A stretch of 17,971 nt of DNA from Candidatus Martarchaeota archaeon (GTDB lineage: Archaea; Micrarchaeota; Micrarchaeia; Micrarchaeales; CABMGC01), in assembly GCA_023485825.1 (NCBI GenBank), contig JAMCZF010000040.1:1-17971 (forward strand), read 5' to 3'. A model generated the notes under the pieces. That model worked only from the letters and a program-made list of their open reading frames with translations, made no database searches and was not told where the DNA came from. Both the position numbers and the translations under genes were made by a program. Shown piece after piece: positions 1 through 7,332 of the stretch (the first letter of the stretch is position 1; every line of letters starts with the position of its first letter).

Positions 1-150
1 GGCTGCGTAGCGCGCCTTCAGGCCCTCTAGCTGCTCTCTTGAAGGCTTGACGCCGCGCCTTATGTCAGTGTAAAATCGTTCTATGTCGTCCATGGTGCTT
101 GGAGTCCCGTAAGCCGCCAACATTACTCCCTTCATTATATGCGACCTCAT
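1..150 (-). CDS. hemH: Ferrochelatase (protohaem or coproporphyrin type), N-terminal 50 residues, runs off the left edge
   Basis: Reading from ATG at 150, the 50 visible residues include LAAYGTPSTMDDIERFYTDI followed by RRGVKPSREQLEGLKARYAA. This matches the family N-terminus (AYGTP, then DIE-YYT-IRRG-KP-P--L--L--RY-A), and from memory resembles the Firmicutes/coproporphyrin type (CpfC) closely. The enzyme inserts ferrous iron into a porphyrin near the end of haem synthesis. A second in-frame ATG at 135 (MKGVMLAAYGTP) would also give a family-like start. The ATG at 150 is favoured because a TATA box at 171-178 places transcription initiation almost on it, giving a leaderless mRNA. The gene is divergent from hemB, another haem-pathway gene. 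Catalytic residues lie outside the window, so protohaem versus coproporphyrin specificity cannot be judged. Confidence 0.85.
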   Translation of the reverse strand, partial: MRSHIMKGVMLAAYGTPSTMDDIERFYTDIRRGVKPSREQLEGLKARYAA

Positions 151-170
151 GACATAGTGGGTTTTTCTCC

Positions 171-178
171 TTATAAAC
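171..178 (-). promoter_or_regulatory. TATA box of hemH
   Basis: On the minus strand the sequence reads GTTTATAA. Its centre is about 25 bp before the ATG at 150, the usual archaeal TATA-to-start spacing, which implies a leaderless transcript. Confidence 0.6.
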
Positions 179-484
179 CCTGCGCATGATGGCCCTGCCG
201 CGGGCAGGCCTGCTTGCGTCTAATCCGCATGGGGCGCTCACCCGAGCGCGCGGCGGCCATTGTGATTCGGCAGGAATGTTTGGCGCAGTTTGAGCGCATG
301 CGCGGCCGGTCCTGGCGCGGGGGATAAGAACCCAATCATACGGTTGACTGCCAGGCCTACGCTCCCGTAAACCCTCGGACCCGTGTTCCTGGGCGCCTAT
401 GCGGGCCTTTGCGTATTTCGGCGCAGGCGTTTAGCCAAGGAAAATGCCGCTTATACATCTGAGCGCTGCGGCATCTGGGGAATG
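179..484. other. Gene-free region between divergent hemH and hemB, with two inverted repeats
   Basis: No ORF with family features or RNA gene is visible. Two symmetric elements stand out. One is a palindrome at 193-207 (CCTGCC-GCG-GGCAGG). The other is a 7-bp inverted repeat, ATGCCGC at 444-450 and GCGGCAT at 468-474 (17-nt spacer), which ends about 10 bp before the hemB TATA box. The second is well placed to be an operator, but no regulator is identified and GC-rich sequence yields such repeats by chance. Confidence 0.35.
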
Positions 485-492
485 TTTATATA
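485..492 (+). promoter_or_regulatory. TATA box of hemB
   Basis: TTTATATA, centred about 34 bp before the hemB ATG at 523, predicts a leader of roughly 8 nt. Confidence 0.6.
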
Positions 493-522
493 ACCTGCGT
501 GCGAGCTTGTTTGTAGATACCG

Positions 523-1509
523 ATGGAGGAAGCAGCAGGGATCAGGAGCAGGCCGCGAAGGCTGAGAGCTAGCGAAAACATGAGGTCCATTGTCAGGGAG
601 TCCCGGCTGGACGTGGAACAGCTGGTCGCGCCTGTGTTTATAAGATATGGCAGCGGGATAACTGAGAGCATACCTTCGATGCCGGGGGTGAGCAGGTACT
701 CGGTCGACAATGCCGGAAGCAGGGCGTCTGAGCTTGCGGATCTTGGGATAAAATCCGTGCTGCTGTTCGGCATACCTGAGCATAAGGACAGCGCCGGCTC
801 CGGGGCGTATGATGAAAATGGAATAGTGCCGCTGGCCATAAAGGCGATAAAGGACTCGGTGCCGTCGATGATTGTCATGGCGGACGTCTGCATGTGCGAG
901 TACACAGACCACGGCCACTGCGGAATCCTCAAAGGGCAGACAGTAGACAACGACAAAACCCTGGATTTTCTTGGAAGGTGCGCAGTCCAGTACGCAAAGG
1001 CTGGCGCAGATGTTGTGGCGCCAAGCGCGATGATGGACGGGCAGGTCGGCAGGATAAGATCGGCCTTGGACGGCGCGGGCTACACAGGCACTGCTATAAT
1101 GGGTTACTCCGCTAAATACGCGTCTGCGATGTATGGCCCGTTTCGAGATGCCGCCGGCTCGGCACCGTCATTCGGCGACAGAAGAACATACCAGATGGAC
1201 CCTGCAAACGCGGCCGAGGCGATGCGTGAGATAGAGCTTGACGTGCAGGAAGGCGCTGACATTATAATGGTCAAGCCGGCACTGGCGTATCTTGACGTTG
1301 TATCAGCAGCAAAAAAGCGCTTCAGTGTTACGCTTGCAGCGTACAACGTAAGCGGGGAGTATGCCATGGTCAAAGCGGCAGGCATGAACAAATGGCTCGA
1401 CGGGAAGAGGGTAATGCTTGAGATACTTACTTCGATAAAAAGGGCCGGAGCCGATATCATAATCACGTATCATGCGGAAGAGGCGGCGCGTGTTCTTGCC
1501 AACAAATAG
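523..1509 (+). CDS. hemB: Porphobilinogen synthase (delta-aminolevulinic acid dehydratase)
   Basis: Condenses two 5-aminolevulinate molecules to porphobilinogen, the first common step of tetrapyrrole synthesis, in the cytoplasm. The 328 residues match the usual family length of about 320-340. The zinc-binding loop DVCMCEYTDHGHCG (121-134) supplies three cysteines, C123, C125 and C133, so a zinc-dependent enzyme is predicted. The two active-site lysines are visible: K198 in MGYSAKYASAMYGPFRDA, and the Schiff-base lysine K251 in MVKPALAYLDV. The start ATG at 523 fits the TATA box. It is divergent from a ferrochelatase, which implies tetrapyrrole output leads to haem. It converges on the methyltransferase gene, with 25 bp between the stop codons. 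No truncation or missing residue is seen. Confidence 0.97.
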   Translation: MEEAAGIRSRPRRLRASENMRSIVRESRLDVEQLVAPVFIRYGSGITESIPSMPGVSRYSVDNAGSRASELADLGIKSVLLFGIPEHKDSAGSGAYDENGIVPLAIKAIKDSVPSMIVMADVCMCEYTDHGHCGILKGQTVDNDKTLDFLGRCAVQYAKAGADVVAPSAMMDGQVGRIRSALDGAGYTGTAIMGYSAKYASAMYGPFRDAAGSAPSFGDRRTYQMDPANAAEAMREIELDVQEGADIIMVKPALAYLDVVSAAKKRFSVTLAAYNVSGEYAMVKAAGMNKWLDGKRVMLEILTSIKRAGADIIITYHAEEAARVLANK

Positions 1510-1534
1510 GACTACTATAGGCGGGCGCCAAGTT

Positions 1535-2686
1535 TCATTGCTCCGTCTGCTGCGCGTGTTTGTACAGGAGCAACGCCGCTTCCTCGGCAAAGTTCCCTTC
1601 CGGGTTGTGCGGCGCGGCCCCCGGAAGCAGATGCATAATGTCTTCCGTGACCCTCTTACCGGTCCTTCCAGTATACTGCCTCTGCTGCATCGCCTCAAGC
1701 TTGAAGCCGCAGGCGCCGGAGGCCAACGCATAAAGCAGCGCAGAAAGCCTGAGATTGCCTTGACCTAGCCCGATCTCGCGCCCGGCTATGAGTATCAAGC
1801 GCCCGCTGACTTTCAGCACGCGCCGCATCTCGAGCAGGGCTTTTATCATATCGTTGGCGTAGGTGACTATGGCGGCTTGCCTGCCGCCCCTGCCTTTTAT
1901 ACGTCCGATTTCACTCCTTGCAATATCTGAGATTCGCCAACCTGCGAGATGCGTTGCTTTTTTGTAGTTCTTTGAGTATTCGAAAACGCCGGGATAAGGA
2001 GGCGAGGTGAGTATCAGGTCGGCACTTGAGCTTTGCAGAGGGATATTCCTCGCGTCAGCGAGGAGCACGGAGCATTTCGCGTTGCTGTGGGGGAGTTGCA
2101 TTATGAGGTTCTTGTGCGTTTCGAATGCGCTGCGCAGCCCGTCCACTGTGCCGCTATCCTTGGAGGATGAAAGCCTCATGAGCACGTTGATGAGTATGCT
2201 GCGCATCAGCACAGGGTTTGCTGCAGCAATAATCCCCCCGATAGACGCGTAGTCCTTGGCGGAGAGCTTTCTTTGCGACATGCCGCTTTCGCCAAAGCCC
2301 ATTACCGCGTTACTGAACATCTCTTCTGCATTGTCAAAGTATTTCGCCCTGGCCGCATCACTCATGTTGCAGAACTCCGCTGCCCTGGATATCTCAACGG
2401 CCATGGGGTTTATGTCTGTGCCAGTGCACTGCAAGGATCTCTTTGCCGCTTCAAACAGCACGGTGCCGCTACCGCAGAAAGGATCCAGTACTGCAATATT
2501 TGATTTTGCGTATGTTCCCAGAAGCATGCCAGCAAGCTCCGGGGTGAACTGCCCGCTCCACCTGAAAACGCTCTTTCTTGTGCGCTCTGCGACATTGAAC
2601 TCGTCTTCGGAGCCATTATCCATCCTAAGGAAGTCCTCGAACTCCGATGCGAGATTCCGGATCACATCCGCGCTTTCTGCACTCAT
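1535..2686 (-). CDS. Orphan DNA methyltransferase, N4-cytosine/N6-adenine type (SAM-dependent)
   Basis: Transfers a methyl group from S-adenosylmethionine to an exocyclic amino group, most likely in DNA. The 383 residues contain motif I, VLDPFCGSGTVLFEA (66-80, SAM binding), then GTDINPMAVEIS (89-100), and catalytic motif IV, TSPPYPG (227-233). The TSPPY form is typical of N4-cytosine and some N6-adenine enzymes. The segment before motif I (FRWSGQFTPELAGMLL) resembles the GKF-P-L lead-in of such enzymes. Motif I precedes motif IV. No restriction nuclease or specificity subunit is nearby, so it is probably an orphan housekeeping or regulatory methylase. An RNA methyltransferase (THUMP/UPF0020-like) is the main alternative, but those usually carry DPPYG or NPPYG. 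It is last of four minus-strand genes, 4 bp after the mscS stop. Confidence 0.8.
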   Translation of the reverse strand: MSAESADVIRNLASEFEDFLRMDNGSEDEFNVAERTRKSVFRWSGQFTPELAGMLLGTYAKSNIAVLDPFCGSGTVLFEAAKRSLQCTGTDINPMAVEISRAAEFCNMSDAARAKYFDNAEEMFSNAVMGFGESGMSQRKLSAKDYASIGGIIAAANPVLMRSILINVLMRLSSSKDSGTVDGLRSAFETHKNLIMQLPHSNAKCSVLLADARNIPLQSSSADLILTSPPYPGVFEYSKNYKKATHLAGWRISDIARSEIGRIKGRGGRQAAIVTYANDMIKALLEMRRVLKVSGRLILIAGREIGLGQGNLRLSALLYALASGACGFKLEAMQQRQYTGRTGKRVTEDIMHLLPGAAPHNPEGNFAEEAALLLYKHAQQTEQ

Positions 2687-2690
2687 GGAG

Positions 2691-3443
2691 TTATGCCTTC
2701 TGCTTCTTTGATTTCTTCGCTTCGTCTACCAGCTCTGCGACGCGTTTGTTTACCTCGTTTATTATAGCATCGCGCTTGTCTGGGGAGCGTATCATCACCG
2801 TGAGCGACAGCTCCGTTGCCTGCCTGCTCCTTGACACAACAGACAGGATCGGTGGGAACCTGTCATCGAAGTGCGACCTTAGCTTGTTGATGCTCTTGAG
2901 AACGGAGCTCTCGAAGGCCGGCAGGTCTACATTGTTGTTCACAATGATCGGCACCGTTACCGTCTTCCACGCCTGATGGGTAGTATTTATGATTGTTTCT
3001 TTTACGAAGGTGTTGTTAGGTATCGATATTATGTGGTCATTGCTCAGGAGAATGGTGCTCATCGCGTTTATCTCTATTATCTTGCCAGAGTGGTTCTGCA
3101 CTGTTATTGAATCTCCGACCTTTAATGGTATGTAGCCGTGGGTAAAGTATCTTGCCCCGAAATTCTCTAAGGGGCCGCGCAGAGCCACTATTGCCGCAAT
3201 GCCCATCAGGCCCACCATGAGCAGCAGTATGTCGGGATTTACGCCGATCTCTTCTACCGCAAGTATCAGGCCTATAAGCCATATCAGGAGCCAGACGAGC
3301 CGTTGTATCTGCGCACCGAACAACTGCGTGCTCCGGCCTACGATCCTGCGGATTGCTGTCGTTATAAACTTCGCGGTTACCCACGTCGCTATCAGGATTA
3401 TGCCGGCATATGCTATCGGAACGAGAACCTGGAGGATGTCCAT
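2691..3443 (-). CDS. Small-conductance mechanosensitive channel, MscS family
   Basis: Membrane channel that opens under membrane tension to release solutes during hypo-osmotic shock. From ATG 3443 it has 250 residues. Hydrophobic segments lie at about 3-25 and 48-66, followed by the pore helix at about 72-100 (LMVGLMGIAAIVALRGPLENF), then the beta-domain signature PLKVGDSITVQNHSGKI and the NDHIISIPNNTFV segment. The C-terminus is lysine-rich. It is short and three-helix, like E. coli MscS. The frame is open upstream through GTG 3455 and TTG 3458, but ATG 3443 is preferred. It has a GGTGA Shine-Dalgarno at 3452-3456 (8-nt spacing) and starts 4 bp after the upstream glycosyltransferase stop codon. 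Co-transcription with a glycosyltransferase suggests an envelope or osmotic role; that is inference. Confidence 0.92.
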   Translation of the reverse strand: MDILQVLVPIAYAGIILIATWVTAKFITTAIRRIVGRSTQLFGAQIQRLVWLLIWLIGLILAVEEIGVNPDILLLMVGLMGIAAIVALRGPLENFGARYFTHGYIPLKVGDSITVQNHSGKIIEINAMSTILLSNDHIISIPNNTFVKETIINTTHQAWKTVTVPIIVNNNVDLPAFESSVLKSINKLRSHFDDRFPPILSVVSRSRQATELSLTVMIRSPDKRDAIINEVNKRVAELVDEAKKSKKQKA

Positions 3444-3447
3444 GCTG

Positions 3448-4857
3448 CTATTCACCAACCAACTCTTTTATTGCTTTCGTCTCCGCGCCGAGACCCTCCT
3501 CTATCGAGCATAGCCTCGACGTCTTGAATCCGGATTCCCCGATCATACGAGCCAGGCCATTGTTCTCGAGGAGTTCATGCGCCTTCTCCGCCATGTCTTT
3601 TATGTCGTCGGGGTTTATCAGCAGTCCGTTCTCTCCTACTGTTATCAGCTCTGCCACACCGGCGCGCTCTGTGACAAGGCATGCCTTCCTGTGAAGCCAG
3701 CTTTCGACTACTACAAGGCCAAAGCCCTCCTTTATCGAAGGGAGTATGGTGAAATTGCACCGTTCGTACATTGCGTCTAGCTCGTTCTGCGGCAGGTGGC
3801 CTGCGAATATGGTGCGGTCTTGCAGGCCCGATTGCCTGGCCTTTTCCTCTAGCTCTGCGCGCCACTTTGCCCCTTTCGAGAGCCCGAGGCCCTGCTTCGA
3901 GCTTGAGAAGCTGCCGTTGCCGACGAGGACGAGCTTCAGCCTCGGATATCTGCCTGCTATAGATGAGAAGGCGGATATGGCGCGGTCCTGGCCCTTCATC
4001 GGATCCATGCGCGCTACAACAAGCATTATGTCATCTTTATCATTTATCCCTAGTCTTCCGCACACCGCGGCGATATCCTCCTTCGGCGGTTTTGCGTAGT
4101 CGGAGGGATCAACATATGGGTACAGCTTCTTCGCCTTGCCGGCGTAGCCGAACGATTTCAGCGATTCGAGGTACTTGCCAGAACTCACGACTATGAGGTC
4201 GTATGAATTGAAGTACGTATTCATCAGCTCCTTCCACTTGTCTGGTATGGTGCTCTCGTCGAATGGTGTGTGCCACCTGTACATCTTCGGCTTGAGCGTG
4301 TTGAGCATGTGGCCCATCGGCAGCTGCTGGAAATCGTGTATGTAGAAAAGGTCGAAGTCTATGTCCTTGTCGAGCTCGCCGATTAGCTCTGCAGTAAGCC
4401 GGTTGTAGTATGCGTAGTCTGGGAAGTCGTTGCTCAGGAATATCTTCTCAGCTGCCGTAGTATCTCTCGTGGTCCCGTGAGCCGCGTTCCACATGACTTC
4501 CTTGACCTTTCCGTAGCTCTCCATTCTGTCCCTTTCAAGGGAAACGAAGTGGTGCGTTATCCCGTCGGCCTTGATAGTCTTGTAGCCCGTCGGGTTGAGC
4601 GACACCCAGTGCGCCTCGCTCACAGTTCCGTTGCCGAGCATGTGCTTCAGCAATGGGAGGACCATGCGCGTGACCCCGCCGGTGGAGTAGTTGTAGTCCT
4701 CACCCTCCTTGAGCTGCGAGAGGTCTGTGACTGCCTCTGGGCCTTCCTCTGTCGGATGGTGCGTGAACCATATGAGAGGGGTCTGCGTGTTCACGCATAT
4801 CTTGAGGCCTGGCTTCTTGCCATCTGCCGCACCGGCACCTGTTTCTTGTTCCGCCAT
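3448..4857 (-). CDS. GT4-family glycosyltransferase (GT-B fold), possibly TreT/glycogen-synthase-like
   Basis: A 469-residue retaining GT-B glycosyltransferase that would transfer a sugar from a nucleotide donor. The N-terminal domain has the glycine-rich acceptor loop YSTGGVTRMVLPLL (57-70) and YIHDFQQLPMGHML followed by RWHTPFDESTIPDKW. That arrangement resembles trehalose glycosyltransferring synthases and related archaeal enzymes. The C-terminal donor domain has the phosphate-binding R283 and K288 (ARMDPMKGQ) and the E-x7-E motif E377/E385 (EGFGLVVVESW). It is longer than most GT4 enzymes, with an insertion around 316-335 (SFSSSKQGLGLSKGAKW). The substrate cannot be assigned from sequence. 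Its stop lies 4 bp before mscS and its start 44 bp after the HAD gene, suggesting one operon. If the product is a compatible solute, pairing with MscS would make sense; that is speculative. Confidence 0.88.
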   Translation of the reverse strand: MAEQETGAGAADGKKPGLKICVNTQTPLIWFTHHPTEEGPEAVTDLSQLKEGEDYNYSTGGVTRMVLPLLKHMLGNGTVSEAHWVSLNPTGYKTIKADGITHHFVSLERDRMESYGKVKEVMWNAAHGTTRDTTAAEKIFLSNDFPDYAYYNRLTAELIGELDKDIDFDLFYIHDFQQLPMGHMLNTLKPKMYRWHTPFDESTIPDKWKELMNTYFNSYDLIVVSSGKYLESLKSFGYAGKAKKLYPYVDPSDYAKPPKEDIAAVCGRLGINDKDDIMLVVARMDPMKGQDRAISAFSSIAGRYPRLKLVLVGNGSFSSSKQGLGLSKGAKWRAELEEKARQSGLQDRTIFAGHLPQNELDAMYERCNFTILPSIKEGFGLVVVESWLHRKACLVTERAGVAELITVGENGLLINPDDIKDMAEKAHELLENNGLARMIGESGFKTSRLCSIEEGLGAETKAIKELVGE

Positions 4858-4901
4858 ATTGCAACCGTTCGCTGGCTTTGCATGGTTGACCTGCGCTTGT
4901 T

Positions 4902-5252
4902 TTATCTGCCAATATACAGCAGGCAGACCGTGCCTTTCGCCGTCTCGCGTATCCTGCTGAGGTTTTCCTCGAGGTCATCTATCATCAGTTTTATGTCGTG
5001 GTCTTTGCAGTACGCTGCCTTGTTGTCCGGGATTGGCTCGCCGACGAGCTCGAGTTCGCTGTACCTTATTCCCCATTCCCTCAGCATTCTGCGTTTCTCC
5101 ATGGCCACGGCATCGGCCCTGTCGGCATCCGCGCTGGTATATGACGATATTATGTATATCCTGTTGTCCGCACCAGTGAGCGCACCGGCAAGCTCCCTGA
5201 AGAAACCTGGATTGTCGGATATCGTGCCGTCGAAGTCTATGCCTATGTTCAT
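4902..5252 (-). CDS. Small HAD-superfamily hydrolase
   Basis: A minimal haloacid-dehalogenase-fold protein of 116 residues. All four HAD motifs are present: motif I IGIDFDGTI with nucleophile D6 and acid/base D8, motif II IISSYT (about 35-39), motif III lysine K78 in PDNKAAYC, and motif IV acidic pair D92/D93 in LMIDDLEEN. There is little room for a cap domain, which favours a large or exposed phosphorylated substrate, but specificity is unknown. The frame is open to GTG 5258; ATG 5252 is chosen because AGGTG lies about 7 nt upstream. It heads the minus-strand group HAD, glycosyltransferase, MscS, methyltransferase. Confidence 0.82.
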   Translation of the reverse strand: MNIGIDFDGTISDNPGFFRELAGALTGADNRIYIISSYTSADADRADAVAMEKRRMLREWGIRYSELELVGEPIPDNKAAYCKDHDIKLMIDDLEENLSRIRETAKGTVCLLYIGR

Positions 5253-5284
5253 GTGCACACCTTGTGTAATATTACGCGCGCAAT

Positions 5285-5292
5285 ACTATAAA
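5285..5292 (-). promoter_or_regulatory. TATA box of the HAD-GT-mscS-methyltransferase group
   Basis: On the minus strand the sequence reads TTTATAGT, centred about 37 bp before ATG 5252. It predicts a leader of about 10 nt. The same spacer holds an AT-rich box at 5331-5338 (AATAAATA) for the divergent glycosyltransferase at 5361. Confidence 0.5.
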
Positions 5293-5330
5293 GTATGATG
5301 ATTTTTCATATTAATGGAACCTGAGCAAGC

Positions 5331-5338
5331 AATAAATA
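5331..5338 (+). promoter_or_regulatory. TATA-like box of the plus-strand GT4 gene
   Basis: AATAAATA, centred about 26 bp before ATG 5361, predicts a leaderless mRNA. It deviates from the TTTATATA consensus seen elsewhere in the window. Confidence 0.4.
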
Positions 5339-5360
5339 GCCGCGCAGGCATTTTGATGGC

Positions 5361-6413
5361 ATGCGTGTAAGGGCCGTTGATGTGAACCTCGTGGCGCAGG
5401 AGGAGTACCTAGCCGGGGGCCTGGGCGGCATAGCGAGGTACTGCCGCGAGCAGTCGGCGAACCTGGAGCGTATCAAGCCCGTGGGCTCATGTGTGCGCAT
5501 CACAGGAATAAGGGAAGACGGATTGCTGGGCATGTTCTCCACAAAAGCCCTGGGGCCGGGCTTCAGGCCTAGCTCGAGGATAACGCATAACCTGACTGAA
5601 CGGCCCTTGATACCTGCCAGGAGGGATAATACAGTGCTCATCAACACCGCACATGAGTTTCAGAGAATACTTTACCCGGAGATCACGCGCGCAGAGGGGC
5701 GCCTGATTTCCGAGATGCCGGGTTACTTGCTGAAGAAGAGCTACATGCGAGACATCTTGAAGGGAGATTACATAATAGCAGTATCCGGCCAGACAAAGAG
5801 CGAGGCTATGCGGCTGGGTTTCGAGAATGAGGTGTTTGTGGTGAACCTTGGCATTGGTGATGAGTTCATGCGCGGCAGGAAGCGCATTCCCCGGAAACCA
5901 GGCAAACTCAAAGTCGGGTACATCGGCGCGGTAAGGAAACGGAAAGGCATTGGCTTGCTTCTTGAGAGCATGAAACATCTCGGTGACGACTTTGAGCTCA
6001 GGATATATGGGACTGTGTTCGACAGGTACAGGAACGAGTTTGAACGCTTGATGAGAACGGCGAGGAATGCGACATACATGGGCATCGCGCCGCAGGGAGG
6101 ACTTGTGGACCTCTACGACAGCTTCGATGCGTTTGTGATGCCGAGCGTGTACGAAGGCTTCGGGCTCGGAATACTCGAGGCCCAGGCAAGAGGGGTGCCT
6201 GTTATCATAAGTGGCAAGGGAATGCTGCCGCGCGAGACGTCAAGGTACTGCATGAAGGCTGACAACGCAGAAGGCATCGCAAAAATACTGTGGCGTCTTA
6301 AGGATATAGGGTATGATGATAGTTTGAGAAGGACTGCCATGAAATACGCAAGAAGTTTCACGTGGATGAAGACAGCTGAGAAGACATTGAAGGTTTACGA
6401 GGGGGTCTCTTAG
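5361..6413 (+). CDS. GT4-family glycosyltransferase
   Basis: A 350-residue GT-B glycosyltransferase, probably acting on envelope glycans or glycolipids; acceptor and donor are unknown. The N-terminal domain has a glycine-rich loop, GGLGGIARYCRE (19-30). A His-containing segment, INTAHEF, sits near residue 97. The linker leads into the donor domain beginning KVGYIGAVRKRKG (184-196), where R192 and K195 are candidate phosphate contacts. The hallmark E-x7-E motif is E265/E273 in PSVYEGFGLGILEAQARGVPVI. No membrane segment or signal peptide is visible. It shares only general GT4 features with the glycosyltransferase at 3448-4857, so the two are not recent duplicates. It is transcribed alone, divergent from the HAD operon. 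Confidence 0.9.
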   Translation: MRVRAVDVNLVAQEEYLAGGLGGIARYCREQSANLERIKPVGSCVRITGIREDGLLGMFSTKALGPGFRPSSRITHNLTERPLIPARRDNTVLINTAHEFQRILYPEITRAEGRLISEMPGYLLKKSYMRDILKGDYIIAVSGQTKSEAMRLGFENEVFVVNLGIGDEFMRGRKRIPRKPGKLKVGYIGAVRKRKGIGLLLESMKHLGDDFELRIYGTVFDRYRNEFERLMRTARNATYMGIAPQGGLVDLYDSFDAFVMPSVYEGFGLGILEAQARGVPVIISGKGMLPRETSRYCMKADNAEGIAKILWRLKDIGYDDSLRRTAMKYARSFTWMKTAEKTLKVYEGVS

Positions 6414-6495
6414 CAGTGCTGGTTCTGGTTTTGCCTTTATGCCTGAACGAAGCTTCCAAAAATTTCACAGATTAAGGAAGGATTGCCCAGGGTCT

Positions 6496-6514
6496 GATTC
6501 CAACCCGAGTCTGC
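6496..6514. repeat. Short partial copy of the tRNA-Glu T-arm sequence
   Basis: GATTCCAACCCGAGTCTGC at 6496-6514 resembles GATTTGAACCCGAGTTGC inside the tRNA-Glu gene at 6543-6560, in the same orientation. They differ at two bases plus one inserted base. It may be a tRNA fragment left by recombination or integration, but the match is short. Confidence 0.3.
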
Positions 6515-6530
6515 CGTCGAAAATTTGGTT

Positions 6531-6605
6531 TGCTCCCATCGGGATTTGAACCCGAGTTGCAGGGTTGAAAGCCCCGCGTCCTTGGCCGGACTAGACGATA
6601 GGAGC
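6531..6605 (-). tRNA. tRNA-Glu (anticodon UUC)
   Basis: A complete 75-nt cloverleaf on the minus strand. The acceptor GCTCCTA pairs with TGGGAGC, followed by discriminator A73. The D-stem is GTCT/GGAC. The anticodon stem CGGGG/CCCTG encloses loop CTTTCAA with anticodon TTC, reading GAA and GAG as glutamate. The T-arm is TCGGG-TTCAAAT-CCCGA. There is no intron, and CCA is not encoded directly after A73. The symmetric TATA box at 6640-6647 would start transcription about 11 nt before the 5' end. Confidence 0.97.
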
Positions 6606-6639
6606 GTATGGATTTTTGTAATATAATTGGCTGTTCTGG

Positions 6640-6647
6640 TTTATAAA
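6640..6647. promoter_or_regulatory. Symmetric TATA box shared by tRNA-Glu and tmk
   Basis: TTTATAAA sits inside the perfect palindrome GTTTATAAAC (6639-6648). At the usual 27-bp spacing it would initiate near 6616 on the minus strand (about 11 nt before tRNA-Glu) and near 6671 on the plus strand (at the tmk start). No other good TATA box sits at the right distance for either gene. Confidence 0.5.
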
Positions 6648-6681
6648 CATTGTTAGTTAATTAATCCAGTTAGTGGAGGTC

Positions 6682-7332
6682 ATGAAGGGAATTTTTATCT
6701 GCATTGAAGGTAACGACGGCTCCGGCAAAACTACCCAGGTAGGCCTCCTCAAGGATGCCCTCTGGAAGCAGGGTGTAGATATAGGGATTTATTCATACCC
6801 GACACACGACTCGAGATATGGCAGGATCATCCGTGATGAATTCCTGTCGGGCAAGGTGGAGCTGAGTGTAGAGGAGCAGTTTCTCCTGTACCTGCTTGAC
6901 ATGCAGGCCGACAAGAAGAAGATCGCTGCCGACCTTTCTGCGGGAAAGGTGGTTATCACAGACAGGTACTTCATCTCAACAATCGCATACCAGTCTGCAG
7001 GCAAGTTCGACTATGAGAAGGCCAAGGCCATGGAAGAGCTGATGGACCTTCCAAGGCCCGATGTGATATTTTATATAGACATACCGGTGCTTGTGGCATT
7101 CGAACGCAAGATGAAGCAGAAGGGCAGGGCAGACAGGTTCGAGGGGGCGCGAAGCTATCTTACCAAGGTCGGCCGGGCATATGAAAAGCTCTACAATGAC
7201 AGATACGGGTCAAGGAGATGGGTAAAGATAGACGGGCTCAGAAGCATAGAGAAGATACACAGGGAGATACTCGATGAGGTAAACTTGATGCTTGATAAGA
7301 ACAAGATGAGGGACGATGAAGTGGTTGTATGA
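6682..7332 (+). CDS. tmk: Thymidylate kinase (dTMP kinase)
   Basis: Phosphorylates dTMP to dTDP with ATP, in the cytoplasm. From ATG 6682 it has 216 residues, normal for the family. The P-loop is GNDGSGKT (10-17) within FICIEGNDGSGKTTQ. The DR(Y/H) motif is DRYFISTIAYQ (94-104). The lid region is basic, ERKMKQKGRADRFE (141-154). An in-frame GTG at 6673 adds three residues. The TATA box at 6640-6647 predicts initiation near 6671, so a leaderless GTG start is possible. ATG 6682 gives the usual MKG-FI-IEG N-terminus, but the GGAGGT before it is only 1 nt away, too close for a normal Shine-Dalgarno. Its last bases overlap dcd by 4 bp (ATGA), so the two are translationally coupled in a dTTP-supply operon. 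Confidence 0.96.
   Translation: MKGIFICIEGNDGSGKTTQVGLLKDALWKQGVDIGIYSYPTHDSRYGRIIRDEFLSGKVELSVEEQFLLYLLDMQADKKKIAADLSAGKVVITDRYFISTIAYQSAGKFDYEKAKAMEELMDLPRPDVIFYIDIPVLVAFERKMKQKGRADRFEGARSYLTKVGRAYEKLYNDRYGSRRWVKIDGLRSIEKIHREILDEVNLMLDKNKMRDDEVVV

Noticed and set aside
4477..5298. 273-codon open frame on the plus strand across the HAD and glycosyltransferase genes
   Set aside because: The minus-strand proteins carry complete HAD and GT4 motifs; the antisense product shows none and spans their intergenic gap.
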